NCBI GenBank assembly: GCA_025458905.1
Contig: JALORN010000031.1
Coordinates: forward strand, 1 to 39,600
Length of the DNA: 39,600 nucleotides
Origin: Steroidobacteraceae bacterium
GTDB taxonomy: Bacteria > Pseudomonadota > Gammaproteobacteria > Steroidobacterales > Steroidobacteraceae
Direction: 5' to 3'
Part shown: positions 16,232-23,680 of the stretch, piece by piece
Position numbering within the stretch: position 1 is the first letter of the stretch
Layout: each line of letters starts with the position of its first letter
Notes under the pieces: generated by a model
The model's database searches: none
What the model was told of the DNA's origin: nothing
What the model saw: the letters and a program-made list of their open reading frames with translations, nothing else
Position numbers and translations under genes: made by a program

Positions 16232-17005
16232 TCAGGCCGCGGTGAGCCGGTCGCCGGCCACGCGCCGCGTCACGCGGAAATCGCAGACGATCGGCCGGTG
16301 GTCGGAGTAGCGCACGTCCGGGATGCGGAAGTCGGTGACTTCGATCGACTGGCTGACCAGGACGAAGTCGAGCTCGACCCGTGGCGTGCGCGCCGGGAAG
16401 GACAGCAGCCCCTTGGAGTTGGCGCTGCGCAGGCCTGCCGCGCGCATGAACAGGAAGATCTCGTTCGTGCCCCAGAAGGTGTTGAAGTCGCCGGCGACGA
16501 TCACCGGCTTGTGGGAGGCGACGATCAGGTCGTGCAGCGAGCGCAGCTGTTCCTGGCGCTGGCGGTACTTCAGCGAGAGGTGCACGAGGAACACGCAGAC
16601 GTCGTCGAGCTCCAGCTCGATGATCAGGCGCTTGATGCCGGTGTCGAAGTAGTGGAAACGCTCGTTGGTGACGCGCGGCGCCGCGAGGATGGCGTTACCC
16701 TGCTTGCGGACGATGGGCATCATCTGGTTGATCGAGGTGGCGCCGTACTTGCACTCGTAGGCGGTGTAGTGGCCGAGGCGCTTGGCGATGTGCTCCGCCT
16801 GGTTGACCATGCCGGTGCGGATCGAGCCCGTGTCGACCTCGATCAGGCCGACGAGGTCGGGGTCCTGCGCGCGGATGAAGGTCGTGATGTCATCGAGGAT
16901 GCGGCGGCTGCTGCGCAGGTAGCCCGCGCCCGGCAAGGGCAGGTGGAACGCCGGGCCGGTCCCGGTCGCATATCGGATGTTGTAGACGACGAGCCTCACC
17001 GTCAC
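16232..17005 (-). CDS. Endonuclease/exonuclease/phosphatase (EEP) family hydrolase
   Basis: The product is 257 residues. EEP fold motifs appear in order: YNIRYATG, DLVGLIEVD (metal-binding Glu), VHLSLKYRQRQEQL, VAGDFNTFWG (Asp and Asn of the active site) and YSDHRPIVCDF (catalytic Asp-His pair). There is no signal peptide, so it is probably cytoplasmic. The substrate could be a phosphodiester, nucleic acid or lipid head group. The start may be GTG at 17005 or the GTG at 16999, which has GAGG at better spacing. It is divergent from the TIR-like gene. Confidence 0.88.
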   Translation of the reverse strand: MTVRLVVYNIRYATGTGPAFHLPLPGAGYLRSSRRILDDITTFIRAQDPDLVGLIEVDTGSIRTGMVNQAEHIAKRLGHYTAYECKYGATSINQMMPIVRKQGNAILAAPRVTNERFHYFDTGIKRLIIELELDDVCVFLVHLSLKYRQRQEQLRSLHDLIVASHKPVIVAGDFNTFWGTNEIFLFMRAAGLRSANSKGLLSFPARTPRVELDFVLVSQSIEVTDFRIPDVRYSDHRPIVCDFRVTRRVAGDRLTAA

Positions 17006-17138
17006 CTCGCTCGAGCCAGCACGCGAAGTGTACGCCGCGGCAGCGCGGGGCGCTCGACGGGGTCGGTGGCGTCGGCGCGGGCAGACAGGCGCCCTGCGCT
17101 ACACTTGCGAGGCGCGCCCCGTGCAGGCGGGATCCACC

Positions 17139-17591
17139 ATGTCAGAGCAGAAACCGATACGGCTGTTCGTCACCCACGCCTGGTCCGACGGCGAGGACTA
17201 CCTGCGGGTGTTCGAGTTCCTGGAGTCGGCGCGCAACTTCCACTACCGCAACTGCAGCGCCGTCGACCGCAAGCCGAGCGAGGACCTGGACGCGCAGCGC
17301 GAGGTGCTGCGTGCGCAGATGCGGCCGGCCGAGGTGGTGCTCGCCACGGCCGCGCTGCTGCGGTCGCATTCGAGCCTGCTGGTCTTCCAGATGACCTTCG
17401 CGCAGGCGAGCCGCAAGCCGGTGATCCTGCTGCCGCAGTTCGGGCTGCAGGGCGAGGTGCCGAAGGGCGTGCGCGACCTCGCCACCGAGTCGGTCGGTTG
17501 GGACGAGCGCGCGCTGGTCGACGCGATCCGCCGGCTGGCGCGCGGCGAGCAGACCGGGCGCTGGGACGTCGTGGAGTTCACGCTCGACTGA
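17139..17591 (+). CDS. TIR-like domain protein (ThsB/DUF1863-like fold)
   Basis: The product is 150 residues, a single domain. RLFVTHAWSDGEDYLRVFEF followed by an aromatic-rich NFHYRNCSAVDRKP resembles the opening of the ThsB/DUF1863 TIR-like family (F-I-S-H-x-W, D-Y, L-L, F-x-N-x-S). LRAQMRPAEVVLATAALL and KPVILLPQFG match later strands. Where TIR NADases carry the catalytic Glu, the aligned segment reads LLVFQMTFAQAS, with Gln, so NAD hydrolysis is doubtful. Such proteins can be parts of anti-phage systems, but no SLOG/ThsA-like or other effector gene is adjacent. Family assignment is by pattern only. Confidence 0.65.
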   Translation: MSEQKPIRLFVTHAWSDGEDYLRVFEFLESARNFHYRNCSAVDRKPSEDLDAQREVLRAQMRPAEVVLATAALLRSHSSLLVFQMTFAQASRKPVILLPQFGLQGEVPKGVRDLATESVGWDERALVDAIRRLARGEQTGRWDVVEFTLD

Positions 17592-17609
17592 GCGCATCCT
17601 CCGCGGGCC

Positions 17610-17993
17610 TCAGGGACGCGCCTCCAGGGCGAACAGCGGGATGACCTTGCCGGAAGGCTGGGCCAGCACGGCCGGGGCCGGCCTCGCCGGCTCGGCGTCC
17701 TGCACGCGAGCGTAGCTCGCGAAGATCTCGATCAGGCTGGCGGCGAGCTCGTCGGCCTCGCGGCTCGAGAGCTTGCGAATCGTCGCCGCGACCGCATCCT
17801 CGCCACGCATCGGCTTCTCGCGCGTCAGCGCGGTCCGCAATGCCTCGAAGTCCCGCCGCACGTCGCCCGGCAGCTGGGCGCTGTCGAGGTCGGCAAGTTG
17901 CAGTCGATACGCGGCCTGCAGGCGTTCCTTGACGGTGCCCGAGCGCGCGAGCATCAGCGCTGCCGCCCGGAACCTCTGCCACGCGCCATCCAT
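17610..17993 (-). CDS. Conserved-looking hypothetical protein
   Basis: The product is 127 residues from the ATG at 17993, which has GGGGGT just upstream. I do not recognise a family. It is mostly helical and charged: MEMDGAWQRFRAAALMLARS, then VKERLQAAYRLQLADLD, a segment DVRRDFEALRTALTRE and a C-terminal Ala/Pro stretch ending VIPLFALEARP. There is no signal peptide or membrane segment. It is convergent with the TIR-like gene, 18 bases away. Codon usage resembles its neighbours, supporting a real gene. Confidence 0.6.
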   Translation of the reverse strand: MDGAWQRFRAAALMLARSGTVKERLQAAYRLQLADLDSAQLPGDVRRDFEALRTALTREKPMRGEDAVAATIRKLSSREADELAASLIEIFASYARVQDAEPARPAPAVLAQPSGKVIPLFALEARP

Positions 17994-18195
17994 CTCGACC
18001 CCCTGACACCGCCATGTCGGGCGCACCGTGCATGGCGGCGCCGCCTCGAACCGTTGAAGACCCTCGTCGCGTGGCTTCCCGTGAAATCAAGCCACTACAT
18101 CCGAAATATAGCCCTCTTTCGCCGTTTGACCAACAGCGGCGTCGGAATCGGCAGGATCCGTCTCGTAAGTGACATTAATTCTACATAAATATTGT

Positions 18196-18208
18196 AAACA
18201 TATGATTT
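18196..18208. promoter_or_regulatory. IHF-like site
   Basis: TAA-ACAT-ATGATT matches YAA-N4-TTGATW with one mismatch and is set in AT-rich flanks. Its centre is about 90 bases upstream of the start predicted from the sigma-54-like promoter, a usual place for IHF bending at such promoters. Confidence 0.4.
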
Positions 18209-18264
18209 TAAGGACTTAGCAGCGAATGCCGCTCACTCGCGGTGGGGCCTGCCCGAGGGTGCGT

Positions 18265-18280
18265 TGGCACGCAGTGTGCT
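18265..18280 (+). promoter_or_regulatory. Sigma-54-like promoter of the antiporter gene
   Basis: TGGCAC-N5-GTGCT, preceded by T and followed in the spacer by G, differs from TTGGCACG-N4-TTGCW only at the first T of the -12 box. The GG and GC doublets are at the required spacing. The start would be near 18291, about 30 bases before the ATG at 18322. Confidence 0.5.
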
Positions 18281-18321
18281 CGCTCGTTCCGAATGCTGCC
18301 GCGCCGCCGCGACACCGCCCG

Positions 18322-19596
18322 ATGAGCTTCGACACCTGGTTCGTCGTGGTCGGCCTGCTGCTGGCGGCGATGGCCCTGGTCGCGCCGCTGGTGCGCCGCT
18401 TGCCGCTGAGCACGTCGATGCTCTACCTCGCCGTCGGAATGGCGGTGAGCCCGCTCGGGCTCGGGCTGCTCGAGGTCGACGCGGCGGAACATGGCGAGGT
18501 GATGGAGCGGCTCGCCGAGGTGGCCGTGCTGGTGTCGCTCTTCGGTTCCGGGGTGAAGACCAGCGGGAGCCTGTCGCGTCACCACTGGGGCCTGCCGCTG
18601 CGCCTCGCCACGCTGTCGATGCTGTTGACGGTCGCCGCGATCGCAGCCGTGGGCACCTGGGTGCTCGACCTGCCGCCCGGCGCCGCGATCCTGCTCGGCG
18701 CAATCCTCGCACCGACCGATCCGGTGCTGGCCTCGGACGTGCAGGTCGTCGACGCCACGGATCGTGACCGGCTGCGGTTCGCCCTGAGTGGCGAGGCGGG
18801 GCTCAACGATGGCACGGCCTTCCCGTTCGTGATGCTGGGCCTCGGGTTGCTGGGCCTGCACGAACTCGGGCAGGGCGGGCAGCGCTGGCTGCTGGTCGAC
18901 GTGGCCTGGGCCACGGCGGGCGGACTCGCGATCGGGGCGATGGTGGGGGCTGCCGTCACCCGGGCGCTGTTGGCCATCGAGCGCGACCCGCGGGCGGCCG
19001 GCTCTCCAGCCGAACATTTCGCGATCGGCACGATCGCCCTGGCCTATGGGCTGGCGCTGCTCGCCGAGACCTACGGCTTCCTCGCCGTGTTCGCCGCCGG
19101 CTTCGCTCACCGTCGTGCCGCGCTCGCCGAGGCGCGTCGCCTGACGGCGGCAGCCGAGCCGGCTGGCGGCCCGCCACGGGACCTGGCCGACGACGTGCTG
19201 CACTTCACCGACCAGATGGAGCGCATCGGCGAGGTGGGGATCGTGATCCTGGTCGGTGCCTGGCTCGGCAGCGGTGAGATCGATGCGTCGCGCTGGTGGT
19301 TCCCGCTGCTGCTGTTCCTGGTGATCCGGCCACTGGCGGTCGCCGTGGCACTGCCCGGCACCGGTCACGGCTCGGCGCGCGGCATCCTCGTCGGCTGGTT
19401 CGGCATACGCGGCATCGGGTCGGTCTACTATCTCCTGCACGCGATCAACTCTGGTCTGCCGGACGCGCTCGCCGACCGCTTGACCTCGCTCACGCTGGGG
19501 GTGGTCACGGCGTCCATCCTGCTCCACGGCATCTCTGTGACCCCCCTGATGGAGGCGTATTCGCGTCGACTCGGGCGACGGTCGGGTGCGGGATGA
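18322..19596 (+). CDS. CPA1-type cation/proton antiporter
   Basis: The product is 424 residues with roughly 11-12 hydrophobic segments, a Na+/H+ exchanger-family transporter of the inner membrane. Diagnostic features are GAILAPTDPVLASDVQ (the DP motif in the ion-binding helix), SGEAGLNDGTAFPFV (Asn-Asp) and GWFGIRGIGSVYY (conserved Arg-containing helix). The ATG at 18322 is preferred over an in-frame ATG at 18226, because the longer N-terminus is Arg/Pro-rich with no membrane character and a sigma-54-like promoter lies between them. It probably handles Na+ or K+ and pH stress. Confidence 0.9.
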   Translation: MSFDTWFVVVGLLLAAMALVAPLVRRLPLSTSMLYLAVGMAVSPLGLGLLEVDAAEHGEVMERLAEVAVLVSLFGSGVKTSGSLSRHHWGLPLRLATLSMLLTVAAIAAVGTWVLDLPPGAAILLGAILAPTDPVLASDVQVVDATDRDRLRFALSGEAGLNDGTAFPFVMLGLGLLGLHELGQGGQRWLLVDVAWATAGGLAIGAMVGAAVTRALLAIERDPRAAGSPAEHFAIGTIALAYGLALLAETYGFLAVFAAGFAHRRAALAEARRLTAAAEPAGGPPRDLADDVLHFTDQMERIGEVGIVILVGAWLGSGEIDASRWWFPLLLFLVIRPLAVAVALPGTGHGSARGILVGWFGIRGIGSVYYLLHAINSGLPDALADRLTSLTLGVVTASILLHGISVTPLMEAYSRRLGRRSGAG

Positions 19597-20108
19597 GGCG
19601 GCGTTCCTCGAACCCGACGTTGTCGGTCCCGTCCGACAGATCCTCGGCGAGCGAACCGATACTGGCCCGGCGGACGGCGGGTCACCGTGCATGGCAGGTG
19701 AACGGGCCATCCGCAGGGGTCGTGCGGATGCGGCGACGTGCCCGGTTGCCGGCGATCGCCGGCCACGCCGGCATCGCGTCGTCCGCGGTCCCGGCATCTG
19801 GCCTGCAGCGACCCAGTGCCGTCCTTGCAGGCGACCTGTAAGCCTTGCACGTTCCGGTCGCGCGGCGGCGGGTACGCGCTGTTCCGCGGCCCCCGCGCCG
19901 TGTCTGCCATGGAGGACCCAGGCCTGCTGAGCTTCATCCAAACGGCCGCTCGCGCCGCTGCGGACGCGAGCGCACCCGCGGAAGCCCGTCATCGGTCCCG
20001 TCCTGCCACCGGGATCACGAGCAAGTCGCGTGCCACGGTCGTGGTGATGCGAGGCAGCGGGCGCGCCTGCGGCACACCCCCGGCCGAGCCGGCGGCCGGA
20101 GCCTGCGC
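19597..20108. other. Gene-free region with several dyads
   Basis: No ORF here looks coding; those present are Arg/Pro-rich shadows. It contains inverted repeats TGTCGG-N6-CCGACA (19621-19638), CATCCGCA-N7-TGCGGATG (19708-19730) and a 16-base palindrome GCCGGCGATCGCCGGC (19748-19763). The first may terminate the antiporter transcript. The others could be operators of the downstream response regulator or part of an unrecognised RNA. Confidence 0.5.
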
Positions 20109-21509
20109 ATGAGGCGTGCCCTGGTGATCGACGACGATCCGGCCACCCGCGAGCTGCTGGTCGAGCTGGTCCACGCCGAGGGTTATGCGGTCGCCGCCGC
20201 AGCCAGCCTCGCGGAGGCGCGCGCGGCCCTGGCGCTGCAGCCGCCCTCGGTGATCCTCGCCGACCTGGTGCTGCCCGACGGCAGCGGCATCGCGTTCATC
20301 CAGGAGCTCGATCCCGCGACGCGGCCGCCAGTGGTGCTGATGACCGGGCATGCGAGCCTCGACACGTCGATCGACGCGCTGCGGCTCGGCGCGACCGATT
20401 ACCTGGTCAAGCCCGTGGACATCGGTCGCCTGCAGCGCATCCTCGCGGACGTGACGCCCGCGACCCAGGCGCGCGCCGACCAGGCCGCGGGTGCGGTGGC
20501 CGTGGACCGTGCCGGGGTGCGCACCGCGGCCGACCGGTTCGGCCCGCTGATCGGCGCGTCGGTGGCGATGCGCGGGGTCTATGACCAGATCGCCCGCGTG
20601 GCGCCGACCTCCGTGCCGGTGTTCGTCGCCGGCGAGAGCGGTACCGGCAAGGAGCTCGTCGCACAGTCGATCCACGAGCTGAGCCGGCGCGCAGCCCGTC
20701 CGTTCCTCGCCGTAAACTGCGGCGCCATCGCCCCGCAGTTGATCGAGAGCGAGATGTTCGGGCACGAAAAGGGCAGCTTCACGGGCGCGACGCGCCAACA
20801 CCGCGGGTACTTCGAGGCGGCCCATGGCGGCACCTTGTTCCTCGACGAGATCACGGAGATGGCGCCCGACCTGCAGGTGAAGCTGCTGCGCGTGCTCGAG
20901 ACCGGGCATTTCATGCGCGTCGGCTCGCAGGTTCCGCTGCGCAGCGACGTGCGGATCGTCGCCGCGACCAACCGCGTCGCCAGCGAGGCCGTGGCCGAAG
21001 GCAAGCTACGGGCCGACCTCATGTACCGGCTGCGCGTGTTCCCGATCGCGCTGCCCGCGCTGCGCGAGCGGCCGGAGGACATCGACCTTCTGGCCGCGCA
21101 TTTCCTCGCCGAGCTGAACCGCGAGGAAGCGCGGGACAAGCGCTTCGCCCCGGAGGCGCTGCTGATGATGCGGCGCTATGGATGGCCGGGGAACGTGCGC
21201 GAGCTGCGCAACGTCGTCCACCAGGCCTTCATCCTGGCGGACGACCTGATCGTGCCGGCGTGCCTGCCCGCGGAGCTCGGTGCGGAGCGGCGCGATGCCG
21301 GGCCGTTCATCACCGTGCGCGTCGGCAGCCGCATCAGCGACGTCGAGCGACGCCTGATCTTCGCGACGCTCGACCAGTGCAAGGGCTCCAAGGTGCTCGC
21401 GGCCGAGGCGCTCGGCGTCAGCGTCAAGACTCTCTACAACCGCCTCCACGAGTACGGCGCGATCGGCGATGCCGCAGCCGCGGAGGCCACCGGAACCGAC
21501 GGCCCATGA
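20109..21509 (+). CDS. Sigma-54-dependent response regulator (NtrC family)
   Basis: The product is 466 residues. The receiver domain (2-115) has acidic residues DDD at 8-10, phospho-acceptor Asp52 (ILADLVLPDG), a Thr in LMTGHAS and Lys in DYLVKP. The AAA+ domain (about 145-375) has Walker A GESGTGKE, the sigma-54 contact loop in the form GSFTGA, Walker B GGTLFLDEI, and NVRELRN. A Fis-type helix-turn-helix closes the protein (KVLAAEALGVSVKTLYNRL). It should open sigma-54 promoters when phosphorylated. The ATG at 20109 is where receiver homology begins. It is translationally coupled by ATGA to the next gene. No classical sensor kinase is adjacent. Confidence 0.95.
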   Translation: MRRALVIDDDPATRELLVELVHAEGYAVAAAASLAEARAALALQPPSVILADLVLPDGSGIAFIQELDPATRPPVVLMTGHASLDTSIDALRLGATDYLVKPVDIGRLQRILADVTPATQARADQAAGAVAVDRAGVRTAADRFGPLIGASVAMRGVYDQIARVAPTSVPVFVAGESGTGKELVAQSIHELSRRAARPFLAVNCGAIAPQLIESEMFGHEKGSFTGATRQHRGYFEAAHGGTLFLDEITEMAPDLQVKLLRVLETGHFMRVGSQVPLRSDVRIVAATNRVASEAVAEGKLRADLMYRLRVFPIALPALRERPEDIDLLAAHFLAELNREEARDKRFAPEALLMMRRYGWPGNVRELRNVVHQAFILADDLIVPACLPAELGAERRDAGPFITVRVGSRISDVERRLIFATLDQCKGSKVLAAEALGVSVKTLYNRLHEYGAIGDAAAAEATGTDGP

Positions 21510-22249
21510 TCCACCCCGATTCCCCACCTGTCCCCGAGCCGCTCCGCCTGCCCGACGCGCTGACCGGCCCGGTCGCACGCCTCGCGCTGCGACAGCAGAA
21601 CCTGCGGGTGCTGCTGCCGGTGCTGCTGCACGACGTCAACGGCTCGCTGAACGGTCTCGCGCTGGCCAGCGAGCTGCTGTCGCGCCTGATGTCTGCCGGC
21701 CTGGCGGCGGCGGCCTCGGCTGGCGACGGCGGCGCCGGCGCGGCGAGCCTGCTGCAACGCTCGCGCAACGAGCTCGGCCGCCTCAAGGAGTCGCTGAAGG
21801 CACTCGAGAACCGCGTCCTGCCGGGCGGTCCGGGCGTGCCGGTGCCGCGGCGCACGGCGCTGGCCGCGACCCTGCGCGAGGTCGAGTCGGTGACGATGCC
21901 CGCAGTGCGCCGCGCCCAGCTCGAGTGGCAGCTCGCGCCGCCGATCGACGCCGAGCCGTGCGTGGGCCTGCGGCCCGACGAGGCCTTCGACCTGGTCGCG
22001 GGCTTCGCGATCGTCGCGATCGAGTCGGCGCCCGCACGCAGCCAGCTCGGGCTGGCGGCGCGCTGCGAGGGACTGCATTGGGTCCTGAGCCTGGAGCATC
22101 CGGGCGTAGCGCAGTCGACGATCGGCGGGGAATTGCACCGGGAGCTGCTGCGGCTCGTCGCCGCACTGGCCGGCGGTGGCGCGGAGTGGCAGCAGTTCCC
22201 GGGCGGCAGTCGCGCGCGGCTCGTGCTGCCGGTCGCGGCGGCCGACTGA
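21506..22249 (+). CDS. Histidine phosphotransferase-like protein: H-box without visible ATPase motifs
   Basis: The product is 247 residues with no signal peptide or membrane helix. Residues 35-62 (LLPVLLHDVNGSLNGLALAS) resemble the phospho-accepting H-box helix of histidine kinases of the HDxNN type, with His42. A second helix (about 85-110, LLQRSRNELGRLKESLKALE) would complete a dimerisation hairpin. The C-terminal half lacks recognisable N, G1 and G2 boxes although it ends in strand-like LVLPV. That layout recalls ChpT of alphaproteobacteria and Spo0B: a kinase-like fold used only to relay phosphoryl groups. Coupling to the NtrC-type regulator suggests it feeds or drains that regulator. It could instead be a divergent kinase or phosphatase. 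Confidence 0.6.
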   Translation: MIHPDSPPVPEPLRLPDALTGPVARLALRQQNLRVLLPVLLHDVNGSLNGLALASELLSRLMSAGLAAAASAGDGGAGAASLLQRSRNELGRLKESLKALENRVLPGGPGVPVPRRTALAATLREVESVTMPAVRRAQLEWQLAPPIDAEPCVGLRPDEAFDLVAGFAIVAIESAPARSQLGLAARCEGLHWVLSLEHPGVAQSTIGGELHRELLRLVAALAGGGAEWQQFPGGSRARLVLPVAAAD

Positions 22250-22251
22250 AG

Positions 22252-22289
22252 CGCCGCGCCCGGCATGCCTAGGCCGGGATGCGCCGGCG
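22252..22289. terminator. Bidirectional terminator-like hairpin
   Basis: Nested inverted repeats CGCCG/CGGCG and CCCGGC/GCCGGG enclose a short loop directly after the stop at 22249, between convergent genes. There is no long T-run. Confidence 0.45.
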
Positions 22290-22322
22290 CGAGGCCCGGG
22301 GGGCAGGCGCGCCATGGACGCG

Positions 22323-22553
22323 TCAGGACGGCGTCGACAGGCCGGTGGTGCCGGACACGTGCGGCGTCGGCGCCGGCGGGGTCTCGCTGACGTGGGGGCC
22401 GGAAGGCGTGGCACCGCCTTCGCTCTCCCAGCGTGTGCGGTCGATGGCCTCGCGGCGGCGCCGCTCCTCGAGCTGGCGGGCGGAGCGCGCGTCCAGCCAG
22501 GACGCGAGGCCGACGAGGGTCGTGGCGAGGCCGAGGGCACGGATGATCTTCAT
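22323..22553 (-). CDS. Small membrane-anchored hypothetical protein
   Basis: The product is 76 residues from the ATG at 22553, with GGAG 7 bases upstream. A short N-terminal hydrophobic segment (MKIIRALGLATTLVGLASWL) is followed by a charged stretch (ARQLEERRRREAIDR) and a Pro/Thr/Ser/Gly tail. No family is recognised. It lies downstream of the BON gene on the same strand and may be part of that operon. Confidence 0.55.
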   Translation of the reverse strand: MKIIRALGLATTLVGLASWLDARSARQLEERRRREAIDRTRWESEGGATPSGPHVSETPPAPTPHVSGTTGLSTPS

Positions 22554-22590
22554 GGAGGGTCTCCAGGCGTCGGTATCGGGGTCGAGGGTT

Positions 22591-23058
22591 TCAGGATCGA
22601 GCCGGGGAGGCACGGCGTCGCCCGGCACCGGCGGGCGGCGCGCCGACCTGCAGCCGGTCCGTCACGCGTCCGGCGCCCGCGGATTCGACCAGTTCACGCA
22701 GCCGTTGCCGCCGGGCCTCGTCGGGCACGCGTCCGTCGAGTTCGAGGCCCTGCGCGCCGAGCCCGATGCGTACCTCACAATGCGCCACGTACGGATCTTC
22801 GGCGATGCGGCGCCGGACCGTCTCGAGCAGGGCCTCGCGCGAACGCACTTCGCCGGCCGGCCCCGTGCCGAGCTCCCCGGGCGAACGCTGCTCGAACTCG
22901 CCGGCGTAGTCGTCGCTGCCGTCGGTCGGCCCAGCGTCGGCCGCTCCTGAGTCGACCGCAGGCGCGGGCCGCGACGGATCGCCGAGCCGCGCCGGCTTGC
23001 CGGTCTCGTAGAGTTCCCGCGGCGGTTCACCGCCGCCGGCAGCGCGAGCGCTGCTCAT
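22591..23058 (-). CDS. BON-domain protein
   Basis: The product is 155 residues. A disordered, acidic N-terminal half (about 1-65) leads into one BON domain (about 70-140: LLETVRRRIAEDPYVAHCEVRIG and GLELDGRVPDEARRQRLRELV). BON domains bind lipid or envelope surfaces and occur in OsmY/Kon-type stress proteins. No signal peptide is seen, so its location is uncertain. The ATG at 23058 overlaps the stop of the upstream small membrane gene (ATGA), implying coupling. Confidence 0.75.
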   Translation of the reverse strand: MSSARAAGGGEPPRELYETGKPARLGDPSRPAPAVDSGAADAGPTDGSDDYAGEFEQRSPGELGTGPAGEVRSREALLETVRRRIAEDPYVAHCEVRIGLGAQGLELDGRVPDEARRQRLRELVESAGAGRVTDRLQVGAPPAGAGRRRASPARS

Positions 23059-23363
23059 CGCCGCTCGAACGCGCCCGGCCGCGGCGCGCCATGGCAGGCC
23101 GCCGCACCGCGCGGCGGCGACACATCCGTGCGCCGGCGAGGCGAGCGCCCGTCCGGCAACCGCGTCGCGCGCGACACCCGGGGGACCTGCGTCTCCATGG
23201 CGACCATCTGCAGCGCGATCCGGCGCACTCCGGCGAGCAGTGCGAGCAGCACCGCCGCGATGAACGCGACCCCGGCCAGCACGGCGGGGACTTCCGCGTC
23301 GCCGCGTAGAATCAGGGTCACGGCGGCGCAGGCCAGCAGGAAAGCGAGAGTCCAGGTACGCAT
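23055..23363 (-). CDS. Small protein with two membrane helices
   Basis: The product is 102 residues from the ATG at 23363, with GGAG 9 bases upstream. Two hydrophobic segments are clear: TWTLAFLLACAAVTLIL (about 3-19) and VLAGVAFIAAVLLALLAGV (about 29-47). The rest is a basic, Arg/Pro-rich cytoplasmic-type tail. No family is recognised. It overlaps the BON gene start by 4 bases, so the membrane protein and BON protein are probably made together. Confidence 0.6.
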   Translation of the reverse strand: MRTWTLAFLLACAAVTLILRGDAEVPAVLAGVAFIAAVLLALLAGVRRIALQMVAMETQVPRVSRATRLPDGRSPRRRTDVSPPRGAAACHGAPRPGAFERR

Positions 23364-23680
23364 CGATGGCGCTCCGTGCTCGAACCAACGTGGTCCAGCC
23401 TGCACCCCGGGGCGCGTCCCCGACATCGGCAGCGCGGACCCGCGCGCGTCAGTCCATGCCGACTCACCGCGCCGGCGTGGGCGGCCTCCTACGCCATGCA
23501 CATCGGCGCACCACTCACGGCCATACGTGGAGGGAAAGGGCCGGGCACGACTCCGGGTCACTGGGCGGACGGGGTAAGGGACCGCCCGAAAGGGGCGCGT
23601 TCTTTCGTGGCGTGACCGTTCATCGTGCCCGGCGTCGAAATCCGGCGTTGCGTCCCGCCGGGACGGCGCGGCGCCATGGT
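23364..23680. other. Gene-free region
   Basis: No coding signal is seen. It contains a hairpin CGTCCC-GCC-GGGACG (23651-23665) just beyond the stop of the minus-strand glycine-zipper gene, probably its terminator, and CGCCC-GAAA-GGGGCG (23583-23597). The promoter of the minus-strand operon starting at 23363 should also lie here, but I see no clear boxes. Confidence 0.45.

Larger units (their letters stand above)
17994..18321. promoter_or_regulatory. Gene-free regulatory region with AT-rich island before the antiporter gene
   Basis: No coding signal is seen. Positions about 18085-18220 are strikingly AT-rich for this genome, with runs such as ATTAATTCTACATAAATATT. The region holds an IHF-like sequence (18196-18208) and a sigma-54-like promoter (18265-18280), listed separately. 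It is also the upstream region of the minus-strand hypothetical gene that starts at 17993. Confidence 0.6.

Noticed and set aside
13692..16310. 872-residue plus-strand frame opposite the cNMP/rhodanese and FadB-like genes
   Set aside because: It crosses two recognisable minus-strand genes and has composition typical of antisense GC-rich frames.
17139..17993. Complete Thoeris-type defence system
   Set aside because: Only a TIR-like protein is present, with an apparently missing catalytic Glu and no ThsA-like effector next to it.
18226..18321. In-frame N-terminal extension of the antiporter from the ATG at 18226
   Set aside because: It encodes a basic, Pro-rich stretch with no membrane character, and the sigma-54-like promoter lies within it.
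19428..19937. 169-residue minus-strand frame and similar plus-strand frames in the gap after the antiporter
   Set aside because: No ribosome site, Arg/Pro-rich, no domain, and part overlaps the antiporter gene.
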